From Prodigiosinella confusarubida (lineage in GTDB: Bacteria; Pseudomonadota; Gammaproteobacteria; Enterobacterales; Enterobacteriaceae): DNA of 64,000 nucleotides. The notes below the pieces were generated by a model that did not search any database, was not told where the DNA came from, and was given only the letters and a program-made list of their open reading frames with translations. The DNA lies in contig NZ_CP025085.1 of NCBI RefSeq assembly GCF_002847015.1, positions 2,790,001 to 2,854,000 on the forward strand. Direction: 5' to 3'. Below, piece after piece: positions 36,439 through 45,227 of the stretch. The translations under genes were made by a program, and so were the position numbers. The first letter of the stretch is position 1; each line of letters begins with the position of its first letter.

Positions 36439-37695
36439 TCAGGATGCTCCGACGTTGTCAGCAATCTGATGTGATGGCGTATCTTTGGGATCCTGAACGA
36501 AATCATCGCTATCTGTAATTGTTGCCTCAAAACTGCGCAGACGCTTATAGATTGATAGCAGTTCGACAATGGTGGTCCAGGAGTTGATCAGATACTGGAA
36601 TGAACTGCGCACTTGATCAAACACATTGGTAATCTGTGTCATCAGCCCGAGCGTCAGACTTCCGGCAACGATGGATGGCAGCAGGACTATCAGACCAAAT
36701 ATATTATCGGTTTGCAGATACAATACCCGCGCAATATTGAAATAGGTGTAGTGGAAATAGAGACGAAAATAGTTTTTACGTACGTGAGTAAATAATTCCC
36801 GCACAGTAACCGGGGCTGCCCGCTCCTCATTATCTTCTCCATACACCAGTTCTTTACGGTAGGCGGCCTCTACTCGCTGATTATTGAACTCCAGCCCTGG
36901 CAGTTTGATCCCGATTATCGCCAGTAACCCGGTTCCCATCAGCGACCAGATAATGGCGGCAATCAGTAGTGCATAGGGAATATGGCCGACGATGGGTAAT
37001 TCAGTCACATGGGATGACAATGAAATCAATATGGGTAAAAATGCAATCAATGTCATGATTGACTGAACCAGATTGACACCCAACCCCTCCACCGTTGAGG
37101 CGAAGCGCATACTGTCTTCCTGAATACGCTGTGCTGCGCCCTCGATGTGACGTAGACGTGGCCAATGAGAGATGTAGTAGTCATTCATTGCCATACGCCA
37201 GCGAAAGACATAATGGCTGACGAAAAACATATTCATAACACCCACTGTCACGGCGATTAATGCAATGCCGAGAAATATTCCCAGTTCATGATAGAAACTG
37301 CCAATAGCTACCGCATGAGGTGTCGACAAGGCTTTCTGAATCAAATTATAAAAAGGGACGTACCAGGCGTTTATCGCGACGCCAACTTCAACAGAGAAGT
37401 AGGTGGCAAAGATGATCAGCGCGGAACCGAGGATTGACCAACGCTGCCAGCGGTGAGGCGAAAAAACAAACCAGCCGGTGGCAAAAATGCCGACACTGAG
37501 CAGATAATAACCATAAAACCATAAAAAAGGCGGTGACCAGAAGCGTGTTGCACTGTTGGGTAATGGTTGCGTGATATGCAACAGGCTATTGCCTAATGGT
37601 TTTCCCCATGTATACCAGAGTACAACAGACAGCAATGTCCAAAATAAAGCGGAAGAAAAAAACAGTTTTGGATGCGGAAAAAAAGATTTAAACAT
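36439..37695 (-). CDS. sbmA: SbmA/BacA-type inner-membrane peptide transporter
   Basis: The 418-residue protein starts [19 protein letters not shown] and shows about eight hydrophobic helices with the SbmA_BacA family stretches [30 protein letters not shown] and [17 protein letters not shown]. SbmA is a proton-driven homodimer that imports microcins, bleomycin and proline-rich antimicrobial peptides. BacA relatives are needed by rhizobia to survive host peptides, so a role in tolerance of plant peptides is an inference. No ATP-binding domain is fused. It lies between the DoxD-type gene and hrcU, where other soft-rot bacteria may carry effector genes. Confidence 0.92.
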   Translation of the reverse strand: MFKSFFPHPKLFFSSALFWTLLSVVLWYTWGKPLGNSLLHITQPLPNSATRFWSPPFLWFYGYYLLSVGIFATGWFVFSPHRWQRWSILGSALIIFATYFSVEVGVAINAWYVPFYNLIQKALSTPHAVAIGSFYHELGIFLGIALIAVTVGVMNMFFVSHYVFRWRMAMNDYYISHWPRLRHIEGAAQRIQEDSMRFASTVEGLGVNLVQSIMTLIAFLPILISLSSHVTELPIVGHIPYALLIAAIIWSLMGTGLLAIIGIKLPGLEFNNQRVEAAYRKELVYGEDNEERAAPVTVRELFTHVRKNYFRLYFHYTYFNIARVLYLQTDNIFGLIVLLPSIVAGSLTLGLMTQITNVFDQVRSSFQYLINSWTTIVELLSIYKRLRSFEATITDSDDFVQDPKDTPSHQIADNVGAS

Positions 37696-37905
37696 AACGC
37701 GTTTTGCCTGTTAGAAATATTTGTTTCATTAATGTGTTTTCATTACCAGATATCTGATTCACATGCAGGTTTTTTATTGCAACGATATTTGACGGTGCCA
37801 TCATTTCTTTACAGACCGTGGATAATAAATTAAGCAATAAGCAAGAATCAGGCGAGTGATACTGATAACCGCATAACCGCAGCCGACGTAATTTATTTTT
37901 CGTAT

Positions 37906-38030
37906 ATACCCGTCATACTTCAAGTTACAGGTGTGTTGGCTGCGTTCGTTCACCCGAATCACTTATCTGAGTAAGCTCATCGGGATTCACTCTCTTGCCG
38001 CCTTCCTGCAACTCGAATTATTTTGGGTAT
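37906..38030 (+). repeat. Palindrome-ended intergenic repeat, copy 2
   Basis: Starts ATACCCGTCATACTTCAAGTT and ends with ACTCGAATTATTTTGGGTAT; the outer parts (ATACCC/GGGTAT and AAGTT/AACT) are inverted, so the element could fold back on itself. The centre contains GTGTTGGCTGCGTTCG and TGAGTAAGCTCA. It sits 17 bp downstream of the hrcU stop codon, at the left boundary of the type III secretion locus. Confidence 0.85.
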
Positions 38031-38047
38031 CGATGTTTACCTGTGTT

Positions 38048-39130
38048 TTACTCGATTTCAATAATTTCCTTTTCCCTTTTCTGCTCCTGTTCCAACTGAC
38101 GTAATATCCGATAAACCTGTGCGACTGCCTGCAAGGTATCACGAGGAATGTAGTTGCCGGTCGGAATACGGTAAAGCGTTCGGGCCAGCCATACAAAACG
38201 GATCACCGGAATATCGGCTTGATGGGCGCGGGTGATCAGTTTCTTCGCCTGATCATCTTTCCCTTTACATAGAATGCGTGGCAACGGTGTTTTTCCCGGA
38301 CGATAAAACAGCGCCACCGCATAGTGCGTAGGGTTAACCAGCAGCAGGTCCGCATCTTCAACTTTGCCTTTGGGGCGCTGGGTGGCCGGTTTATTCAATA
38401 TCTCATTCGCCAGTGACTTACGATGTCCTTTCATGTGCGGATCACCTTCGGAATCTTTATGCTCACTACGGAGATCTTCATGACTCATACGTTGTTGTTT
38501 CATAAAAAAATATTTTTGCAGGCCAAAATCCAGAGCGGACAATACCAGCAGTGCCGTCAGGGTGGTGCGTGCACTATGGTGTAATATTTTCGCCACACCG
38601 TGCCAGAATCCGTCCAGGTCACCGTAAGACAGCTCCGCCAGCGACTCCAGATCGGGGATAATGACCAGATAAAATATCGTGCCGATGGTGCTCGCTTTTA
38701 GAATGTTGGTCAGCATCTCCGTCAGTTTTCGCATGGAGAACATCTGTTTGAACTGGTTGATGGGATTCAGTCGACTAAGGTCAATGCGCAGTGCTTCCGG
38801 CGCAAACAGCGGGCCATACTGGAGCCACCCGCCGACCAGACGTAACAGCACTGCCACACTGATGGTAAGCAGGCAAAACGTAGCAAGCAGGGATAACGCT
38901 TCACTGAAAATTTCTTCTGCCGCATGGCCGAATGGGTCACTCAGACGTGCCAGAGGGAGTTGCATCAATGACTGCAATTTTCCCATGCTGCGGTCTGCCA
39001 GCGCCAGAATAGTTTCCAGCAGACTGGTGCAAATCAGTAATTTTGGTACATCCTGGCTTTGGCCAACTTCCCCTTTGCGCCGCGCATCCTGTAATTTTTT
39101 GGTCGTGGGTTTTTCGGTTTTTTCGCTCAC
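38048..39130 (-). CDS. hrcU: Type III secretion export switch protein HrcU (SctU)
   Basis: HrcU belongs to the FlhB/YscU family. Four N-terminal membrane helices feed a cytoplasmic domain that cleaves itself and switches substrate class. The 360-residue sequence opens MSEKTEKPTTKKLQDARRKG and carries the autocleavage motif NPTH in LLVNPTHYAVAL near residue 265. It is the last gene of the minus-strand operon from hrpJ and begins 22 bp after hrcT, with AAGGAG before the ATG. Confidence 0.96.
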   Translation of the reverse strand: MSEKTEKPTTKKLQDARRKGEVGQSQDVPKLLICTSLLETILALADRSMGKLQSLMQLPLARLSDPFGHAAEEIFSEALSLLATFCLLTISVAVLLRLVGGWLQYGPLFAPEALRIDLSRLNPINQFKQMFSMRKLTEMLTNILKASTIGTIFYLVIIPDLESLAELSYGDLDGFWHGVAKILHHSARTTLTALLVLSALDFGLQKYFFMKQQRMSHEDLRSEHKDSEGDPHMKGHRKSLANEILNKPATQRPKGKVEDADLLLVNPTHYAVALFYRPGKTPLPRILCKGKDDQAKKLITRAHQADIPVIRFVWLARTLYRIPTGNYIPRDTLQAVAQVYRILRQLEQEQKREKEIIEIE

Positions 39131-39151
39131 GCAGACTCCTTGCCACGCTGT

Positions 39152-39949
39152 TCAGGGTTGAACGGAAAAAAACAGCGGCAACAGATATTTCAGGTCGGGC
39201 AAGGCCATAATTCGACCCTCTGCAAGAAATTGCACTACTGGCATATAGACAATAAAGAATGACATACCGGCCAGGCATTTTGCCGGTACCGATAGTACGT
39301 AAACCTGTAGTTGCGGGCTATAGAGACTGAGCATGGCGATGCTGAATTCCAGTAACAACAACAGTGCCACCAGTGGACCGGCATACACCACCATGTGGCT
39401 GAAGGTTTCTTTTAACAGATCCAGATAGGTGTGAAATCCTTGCTCAGACAATGGTGGGAGCCATTGCAGGGGTGGCCAGATCTGATAACTGTCCCAGATC
39501 ACTTGCATTGGGCCGGAGATACCGATGGTTAATATCAGCAGCAGAATAAATGTCTCTTTCAGCAGATGACCGAGCGGCGTGACATCTCGGCCCAGCGCCG
39601 GGTTCAGTTGCCCGCCGATCAATGCTCCGCGCTGGTTGTCAAACAGTGCGCCCACGGATTCAAACATCCAAAACGGCATGGATAGCAGTGACCCCAACAA
39701 TAACCCGACAACCATTTCCTTCAGCAGCAGCCCTGTCAATATCAACCAACTAAGGTCAGTTACCATGAGTTGTTGTTGAATGGCGGTAGCGGGTACCAGT
39801 GCCAGTGTTATCACGACAATATTGCGTAACATCCCTTTGACCACCGTGAAGGAAAATATCGGTATTAGAAACAGACAAGGGTAGAGGCGGGCGACGCCCA
39901 GCGTGATGGCGAACAGAAAGTGGTAGATGCTTTCAATCGTGGAGATCAT
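39152..39949 (-). CDS. hrcT: Type III secretion export apparatus protein HrcT (SctT)
   Basis: HrcT is the inner-membrane export-gate subunit of the FliR/YscT family. From the ATG at 39949, behind GAGG, it is 265 residues with about six hydrophobic segments, including FIPIF-like and GPMQVIWDSYQIWPP stretches typical of SctT. A start at 39976 would overlap hrcS; the later one leaves 7 bp between them. Confidence 0.93.
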   Translation of the reverse strand: MISTIESIYHFLFAITLGVARLYPCLFLIPIFSFTVVKGMLRNIVVITLALVPATAIQQQLMVTDLSWLILTGLLLKEMVVGLLLGSLLSMPFWMFESVGALFDNQRGALIGGQLNPALGRDVTPLGHLLKETFILLLILTIGISGPMQVIWDSYQIWPPLQWLPPLSEQGFHTYLDLLKETFSHMVVYAGPLVALLLLLEFSIAMLSLYSPQLQVYVLSVPAKCLAGMSFFIVYMPVVQFLAEGRIMALPDLKYLLPLFFSVQP

Positions 39950-39956
39950 AACAACC

Positions 39957-40217
39957 TCATACGTGGGTATGTTCAATCATGCTGAAAGCCGTGACGGCCA
40001 GTTGAATCAGCTCGCTGCCAATCCAGCGCCCGGTCATCGCCAATACCAACCCGACAGAAACCAGTTTGACGGCAAAGGGTAGCGTCTGATCCTGAAGCTG
40101 CATGACGGCCTGTATCAGCGATACCAGTACCCCGACCATTACCGCTGCCAGCAAGGGGGGGGCCGAGAGCATCACCACCAGAACCATGGCTTGTTTGAAC
40201 AGATTGAGTGTTTCCAC
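39957..40217 (-). CDS. hrcS: Type III secretion export apparatus protein HrcS (SctS)
   Basis: This 86-residue protein of the FliQ/YscS family has two membrane helices. Motifs METLNLFKQAMVLVVMLSAPP and LIQAVMQLQDQTLPFAVKLV match the family. With HrcR and HrcT it forms the core export gate. It is 7 bp downstream of hrcR. Confidence 0.95.
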   Translation of the reverse strand: METLNLFKQAMVLVVMLSAPPLLAAVMVGVLVSLIQAVMQLQDQTLPFAVKLVSVGLVLAMTGRWIGSELIQLAVTAFSMIEHTHV

Positions 40218-40224
40218 GGCAGAC

Positions 40225-40878
40225 TCACAAATAGCTGTAGAACAGACCGTCCAACAGACGTGTCCAGCCGTTCACCAATATGAAAAGTAATAACTTGAGT
40301 GGCAGTGAAAGGGTGGTGGGTGCCACCATCTGCATCCCAAGCGCCAGCAGTACGTTAGAAACGATCAGATCAATAACGATGAAAGGGATATAAACCAGAA
40401 ACCCTATTTTGAACCCGGCCTGCAATTCCGAGAGTACAAACGCCGGGATCACCAACAGGATATTTTGGGTATTCACTTTCTCCGACATGCTTGCCGGCCA
40501 CATGCGGATGCTGTTTTCATGCAGGTGGACAAGAATGTCCGGGTCACTGTTGCGCGACATGAATTTTTGTAGTGGCGTGATCCCGCTGCCGAGCGTCGTT
40601 TCCAGTGTTTCAATGCTGTTTAAATCCAGCGGCGTGTCCTGAAATTGTTGCCGGATATCGTTGAATACCGGCGCCATGATAAACAGTGTGGACGCCAGAG
40701 CGATACCATACAGCGCCATATTGGGGGGCACTTGCTGCACGCCAATGGCATTACGGGTAATGATCAACACCATGGCGATTTTAAGAAAGCAGGTACAGAC
40801 GATCATCATCATCGGAATCAGTGAAAGCGCGCCGAGGAACAGGGCAAGCATCACTGGATCGAACTGACCGGAGATCAT
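40225..40878 (-). CDS. hrcR: Type III secretion export apparatus protein HrcR (SctR)
   Basis: HrcR is the 217-residue FliP/YscR-family export-gate subunit. It has four membrane helices, with the FliP signatures [21 protein letters not shown] near residue 33 and [23 protein letters not shown] near 145. The ATGA overlap with hrcQ shows coupled translation. Confidence 0.96.
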   Translation of the reverse strand: MISGQFDPVMLALFLGALSLIPMMMIVCTCFLKIAMVLIITRNAIGVQQVPPNMALYGIALASTLFIMAPVFNDIRQQFQDTPLDLNSIETLETTLGSGITPLQKFMSRNSDPDILVHLHENSIRMWPASMSEKVNTQNILLVIPAFVLSELQAGFKIGFLVYIPFIVIDLIVSNVLLALGMQMVAPTTLSLPLKLLLFILVNGWTRLLDGLFYSYL

Positions 40879-41960
40879 GATGCCAGCTCCTGTACAACCG
40901 GTGTGTCAGGGATGCCCATCAAGCGTTCAATTTTCAGTCCCAGTCGTCCTTCCACATCCACCAGTTCACCACAGGCCAGTGGTTGTTCCCCGTGATACAG
41001 CATGGCTTCACCGGGAATGGCGTGTTGCAGCGTCAGGATGGCCCCACGGTCAAGTCGCTGTAATTCCCGTAAGGTCATGGTCAGGTGACCACAGCGAACG
41101 GTCAGAGTAAGAGATAATGGCGGAAGTGGAACAGCGTCCAGGTTATTCGGCATGTCGTCAGATATACCATCTTCCATGGGGGTTTCAGGATTCTCATCGT
41201 CATTAAAAGGGGAAGTCATGGGGTAATCCTCACGTTCAGTCACGATAAAATGATAAGGCGCACCACCATCCATCTGGAGTTGCCCGGATAAACGCCAGCC
41301 AGCCAATAACACAGAACCCTGGCCCTCCGGCGAAAAGTATTGTGTGGGTGGCAAAATCAGGTCGCCCGGTTCCATATGCAGAATGTCATCATGGGGCAAC
41401 GTCACTTCTGCCAGTATCAATGGATGATGAAAACACAGTGCTGCCGGTAGTGGATGGTGCTGAGGCACCCAGCCGGACTGCGCCAGCAGCCGCAGTAATG
41501 AAGATAAAACCATCCATAATCGGCTACGCACCTGGTGTGGTCCCAGGCTGACGCCGAGCCAAAGCGCGATATCTGGCTGGGCAGCGGGCAAAGAGGTTGG
41601 CTGCAACTCACCTAACAGTTGGCGCAGCGCCGGGCTCAAATAGTGGTTGTAAAGCGTCCAGTACCACTCCTGCGTATCCTCCTCGGCATCATCGGCTGTG
41701 CTGGAATGTTCCGGCAGCAGCGCCGGGCAGGACGAAAACAGAGACAGTACGGTGTCGGCGCTGTCCAGCAGTAATCGACCGTGGTCACAATGCCAACTGG
41801 TTTCCGTTCCGCGGAGGCTCGCTGTCTCCGCGAGATTTAGCCGTAGCTCACCGGGCTGACCGTCAAGCGTAAACGCAAAACGATAACCGGCTGCTAACCG
41901 GCGATAAACCAGTGCTTGCTGATAGCGTACTGGCGGCAAGTTAAGTGGTTGGCAGTTCAT
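40875..41960 (-). CDS. hrcQ: Type III secretion C-ring (sorting platform) protein HrcQ (SctQ)
   Basis: HrcQ is the cytoplasmic ring component that docks the ATPase complex and chaperone-bound substrates. From the ATG at 41960 it is 361 residues. The C-terminal SpoA (FliN-like) domain is visible as [24 protein letters not shown] followed by [19 protein letters not shown]. Unlike Pseudomonas syringae, where hrcQA and hrcQB are separate, the gene is a single frame here. It overlaps hrpP by 20 bp and hrcR by 4 bp. The frame can start at 41981, but the AGGGGGCGGG site favours 41960. Confidence 0.92.
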   Translation of the reverse strand: MNCQPLNLPPVRYQQALVYRRLAAGYRFAFTLDGQPGELRLNLAETASLRGTETSWHCDHGRLLLDSADTVLSLFSSCPALLPEHSSTADDAEEDTQEWYWTLYNHYLSPALRQLLGELQPTSLPAAQPDIALWLGVSLGPHQVRSRLWMVLSSLLRLLAQSGWVPQHHPLPAALCFHHPLILAEVTLPHDDILHMEPGDLILPPTQYFSPEGQGSVLLAGWRLSGQLQMDGGAPYHFIVTEREDYPMTSPFNDDENPETPMEDGISDDMPNNLDAVPLPPLSLTLTVRCGHLTMTLRELQRLDRGAILTLQHAIPGEAMLYHGEQPLACGELVDVEGRLGLKIERLMGIPDTPVVQELAS

Positions 41961-42459
41961 ATCCCGCCCCCTGCGTTTCAAACTGTAGGTGGATTGGGCA
42001 GGCGAGTGCTTCTGACAATGAACGGCGGCAAGACTCCCGACGGGTCTTCAACTGTTCGTAAGTGTCTTTGTTAAAGCGCAATGAAACGTCCCAGCCGTTA
42101 GGCCGCAGCGATGCCATCCGCACATCAATGTCGCCGAGCTGCGGTAATTGCAGGCTAAATGCCAACGGTTCGCCGGGCCGGTTTCTCAGTGATGAAGTCA
42201 GTTCGGTTTCCAATGATTGCCAAAATGACGGTGTCACAGAATGTGTAGCGTCCGCGGCACCGCTGCCTTCCGTGTCCATCGAGGATACGGGCAGGTTTTC
42301 GGTGATAAGCAGTGCCGGTTGGGCAATCAATTGCTCAAAGCTGAGGGGGGAAGCGAACGGTTCCCAAAACGCCATATCCGCATGATTTTTTTTAGCTGGC
42401 GAAGGTTTATCCAGCTGACGGGGCGGTGTCTCATTTGAGGATGACAATCGGTTATTCAT
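41941..42459 (-). CDS. hrpP: Type III secretion protein HrpP (substrate-specificity/needle-length type)
   Basis: A 172-residue hydrophilic protein placed between hrpO and hrcQ, where group I hrp loci encode HrpP (YscP/FliK type). The N-terminal third is Ser/Pro-rich and probably disordered. The C-terminal part (LAFSLQLPQLGDIDVRMASL, then WDVSLRFNKDTYEQL) resembles the FliK-type T3S4 domain. It overlaps hrpO by 4 bp. Identification rests on position plus this C-terminal pattern. Confidence 0.85.
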   Translation of the reverse strand: MNNRLSSSNETPPRQLDKPSPAKKNHADMAFWEPFASPLSFEQLIAQPALLITENLPVSSMDTEGSGAADATHSVTPSFWQSLETELTSSLRNRPGEPLAFSLQLPQLGDIDVRMASLRPNGWDVSLRFNKDTYEQLKTRRESCRRSLSEALACPIHLQFETQGAGYELPTT

Positions 42460-42917
42460 AAATGCTCCTGCTTGAGTGTTAACAAAAATTCCAGTTTTTC
42501 CACGGCTTTCTGATTCAGTCGAGTGCCTTCTCGTGCATCGCTAACCCGCTGCTGTTGAGCCAGATAGTTTTTCTGCCAGTCGGTACACAGCAAAATTTGT
42601 GCATGAACCTGGCGGATGTGTTTTTGTTCTTCTTCCAACTGATTTTTGAGTGATTCCAGCGTCTGGGTTTTTCCTACCGCTTGTCGCTGGAAGGTTTCAC
42701 GGTGCCGTTGGTAGTTATCCTGTTGTTGCGCGAGGTGTTGCTGATGTTTCCGCAAGGCATGTTCAATGCGCAGCAGTTCCTGTTCTTCCTGACGCAACTG
42801 CCGCTCTGCCCGGCTGAGACGTTGACGACGGATCGGCATCAACTGGTTAAGGGTGGCATTCAGCGCCTGTGCGGCGCTATCTACTGCTTTTTCTTCGATA
42901 GCACTAGACGGTGGCAT
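42456..42917 (-). CDS. hrpO: Type III secretion central stalk protein HrpO (SctO)
   Basis: A 153-residue almost entirely helical protein, rich in Gln, Glu, Lys and Arg with long heptad runs (RQEEQELLRIEHALRKHQQH, LESLKNQLEEEQKHIRQVH), typical of the FliJ/YscO coiled-coil stalk that couples the ATPase to the export gate. It overlaps hrcN by 14 bp and hrpP by 4 bp. Confidence 0.88.
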   Translation of the reverse strand: MPPSSAIEEKAVDSAAQALNATLNQLMPIRRQRLSRAERQLRQEEQELLRIEHALRKHQQHLAQQQDNYQRHRETFQRQAVGKTQTLESLKNQLEEEQKHIRQVHAQILLCTDWQKNYLAQQQRVSDAREGTRLNQKAVEKLEFLLTLKQEHL

Positions 42918-44286
42918 GGGTACTGAGCTCCGCTAATCGGGCCTGAATATCTTCAAATGACAATGGTTCGCGCATGGACTGCTGCAAAAAATGATTAATC
43001 TCATCATTGGCGTTCACGGCGGCATCGGTAAAGGTATCGTGTCCTGGCTGGTATTCTCCCAGCCTGATCAGCATTTCTACCTGTTTATAGGCTGCCATCA
43101 ACCGCCGCACGGTACTGGCGTCACGGGTATGTGTTTTTTCGACGATATTACTCATGATGCGGCTCAGGCTCATCAGCACGTCGATGGCCGGATAGTGATT
43201 ACGTTCCGCCAGATGGCGTGACAGTACGATGTGGCCATCAATCAGTGATCGCACTTCATCCGCCACCGGGTCGTTCATCGAATCCTGTTCAATCAGCACC
43301 GAGTAGAGTGCGGTAATAGCGCCTTGGCGAGTTTGCCCGGCGCGTTCCACCAGCCGTGGCAACAGGGTATACACCGACGGTGGCAGTCCGCCGCGACCTT
43401 GCGGTTCACCCAACGCCAGGCCGATTTCGCGCTGAGCACGGGCGAAGCGGGTGAGTGAATCAAGGATCAGTAACACCTGTTTTCCCTCGCTGCGGAAGGC
43501 TTCCGCGATAGCCGTGGCGGTAAAAGCCGCCCGGGCGCGTTCCATACTGCTGCGGTCTGAGGTGGCGCAGATCAGGACGGTACGGCGGCGCAATTCCTCA
43601 TCCAGTTCGTGATCAAGAAATTCACGTAATTCACGGCCACGTTCTCCAATCAAACCGAACACAATGGCGTCACAGGGGGTGTTACGCGCCAGCTCGGCCA
43701 GCAGTGTGGTTTTTCCACAGCCCGCCCCGGCAAATATGCCGACACGCTGGCCGCGACCGATAGTCAGTAAACCGTCGATGGCCCGTATTCCGGTGGGCAG
43801 CGGTTGGCTGATCCGCGGGCGTTCCGTAGGGGGTGGAGCATCGCCCAACACTGGCGTGGGATGAACCGAAATGTCACCGGGTTCGACAAACGCACTGGCG
43901 CCACCTTCTTCCAGCGGGCGACCAAACCCATCCAGCACACTGCCAAACAGCGCATCGGAGATATGTACGCAATGTGGCTGGTATAACGGCGTAACCACGG
44001 CGCCCTGCGCGATACCGTCCAACGCGCCCAGCGCGGAGAGAAAGGTGTTTTCCGCGCTGAAACCAACGATTTCCGCCAGGATCTGCGTTGCATCATTGCG
44101 TTTCACCAGGCACAGATCACCTATGCGGGCGCGGGGCAGACTGGACTCCAGCAAAATGCCACTGATGCCAACGATCCGCCCCTGCAAATTGACCGGGGAA
44201 TACAGCGCCAACTGCTGCCGTTGATGGCTTAGCCAGCTATCCAGTAACGGATAGCGGAGATGTCGCACGGTTTCCTGACTCATCAT
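42904..44286 (-). CDS. hrcN: Type III secretion ATPase HrcN (SctN)
   Basis: This 460-residue AAA/F1-beta-like ATPase detaches chaperones and unfolds substrates at the base of the injectisome. Walker A is GAGCGKTT near residues 186-193, Walker B is LLILDSLTRFA, and the catalytic Glu lies in GLIGERGREL. LPRLVERAG is also conserved in FliI-type ATPases. Two adjacent ATG codons (44286 and 44283) are possible starts. It abuts hrpQ. Confidence 0.96.
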   Translation of the reverse strand: MMSQETVRHLRYPLLDSWLSHQRQQLALYSPVNLQGRIVGISGILLESSLPRARIGDLCLVKRNDATQILAEIVGFSAENTFLSALGALDGIAQGAVVTPLYQPHCVHISDALFGSVLDGFGRPLEEGGASAFVEPGDISVHPTPVLGDAPPPTERPRISQPLPTGIRAIDGLLTIGRGQRVGIFAGAGCGKTTLLAELARNTPCDAIVFGLIGERGRELREFLDHELDEELRRRTVLICATSDRSSMERARAAFTATAIAEAFRSEGKQVLLILDSLTRFARAQREIGLALGEPQGRGGLPPSVYTLLPRLVERAGQTRQGAITALYSVLIEQDSMNDPVADEVRSLIDGHIVLSRHLAERNHYPAIDVLMSLSRIMSNIVEKTHTRDASTVRRLMAAYKQVEMLIRLGEYQPGHDTFTDAAVNANDEINHFLQQSMREPLSFEDIQARLAELSTHATV

Positions 44287-45216
44287 TTACCAGTTCACCT
44301 TAATTTGCTGCCGACCACGAAATTCAATCAGATGGTCGTCAATACTGACCAAACGAAGATTGTTCACCTCATCACCGACAAAGATTCGTCTGCCATCCGA
44401 TGTCACGATATTGGCCTGTGGGCCTCTGGTGACCTGGATGATGCGGAAGGGCAATTTCTCAAGCTTCACCGTGGTGTGATCCTCAATTTGCAAGGTGGTG
44501 TTATAGCGTTGGTGGAATTGCATCAACATTCGTTCCAGGCGTTTCTGCATTGCAGGACGGATATTGCCGCTCAGTACCACATGGTTATTTTCCTGATGGG
44601 TATCAATTTCTGATAACAGATCCCGCTCTCTGAGCATGGTCTGTAGCATGCTGTTAAGCTGCGGCAGTGTACTGATAGGCATCCGGGTATCCTGTGGCGG
44701 CGGCGCTGAAGGCATGGCGGCGCTTTCCTGCAACATCCAGCTTCCCACCATCAGGAACAGCAGTACGCCCAGCAGCAGATAGCTGCACTTGGCCCACCAG
44801 GGTAACGCTGCTTTTTTCGTGGCTTTTGGCCCAGACAGGGTAGGAACCGGATCATGGTGTGACGTTTCCGGTGGTGGCAGGACATCTTCATCCGGCAGTT
44901 CAGACGGCGTCTCTTCCTGCCAGGGCAGCGCAGCGTCTACGACGCACAGCCAGAGGTGACCCAGGGCAAACGGTGTTCCCGCTTGCAGCGCCAGTTGATG
45001 TTCAATCTGATGACCTTCACTGTCACTCAGCGGGCCTTCATCGGCGTACAGCGTCCACCCCGAATCCTGCCTTTCCAATAGGCAATGTTTAGCGCTGATG
45101 CCGGGATCGTATAGCACCATATCAGACTCGTCGGAGGAACCGATACGCCATGAAGCGCCGCTCAGCGGCAGCGCGGCTCCACGATGTAATCCGGTCAGAA
45201 CACGTAGCTCAAACAT
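44287..45216 (-). CDS. hrpQ: Type III secretion inner-ring protein HrpQ (SctD), FHA domain
   Basis: The 309-residue protein has an N-terminal FHA-like domain (MFELRVLTGLHRGAALPLSG, SDMVLYDPGISAKHCLL). A single membrane helix near residues 140-160 (YLLLGVLLFLMVGSWML) precedes a periplasmic part containing a BON-like LSGNIRPAMQKRLERMLMQF segment. This is the YscD/PrgH arrangement of the outer of the two inner-membrane rings. It lies between hrcV and hrcN as in other group I hrp loci. Confidence 0.92.
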   Translation of the reverse strand: MFELRVLTGLHRGAALPLSGASWRIGSSDESDMVLYDPGISAKHCLLERQDSGWTLYADEGPLSDSEGHQIEHQLALQAGTPFALGHLWLCVVDAALPWQEETPSELPDEDVLPPPETSHHDPVPTLSGPKATKKAALPWWAKCSYLLLGVLLFLMVGSWMLQESAAMPSAPPPQDTRMPISTLPQLNSMLQTMLRERDLLSEIDTHQENNHVVLSGNIRPAMQKRLERMLMQFHQRYNTTLQIEDHTTVKLEKLPFRIIQVTRGPQANIVTSDGRRIFVGDEVNNLRLVSIDDHLIEFRGRQQIKVNW

Positions 45217-45227
45217 TTTTCCTCTTC

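Noticed and set aside
37906-38030. The palindrome-ended repeat as an insertion sequence
   Set aside because: It encodes no transposase and is only about 125 bp; it is better described as a non-coding intergenic repeat.
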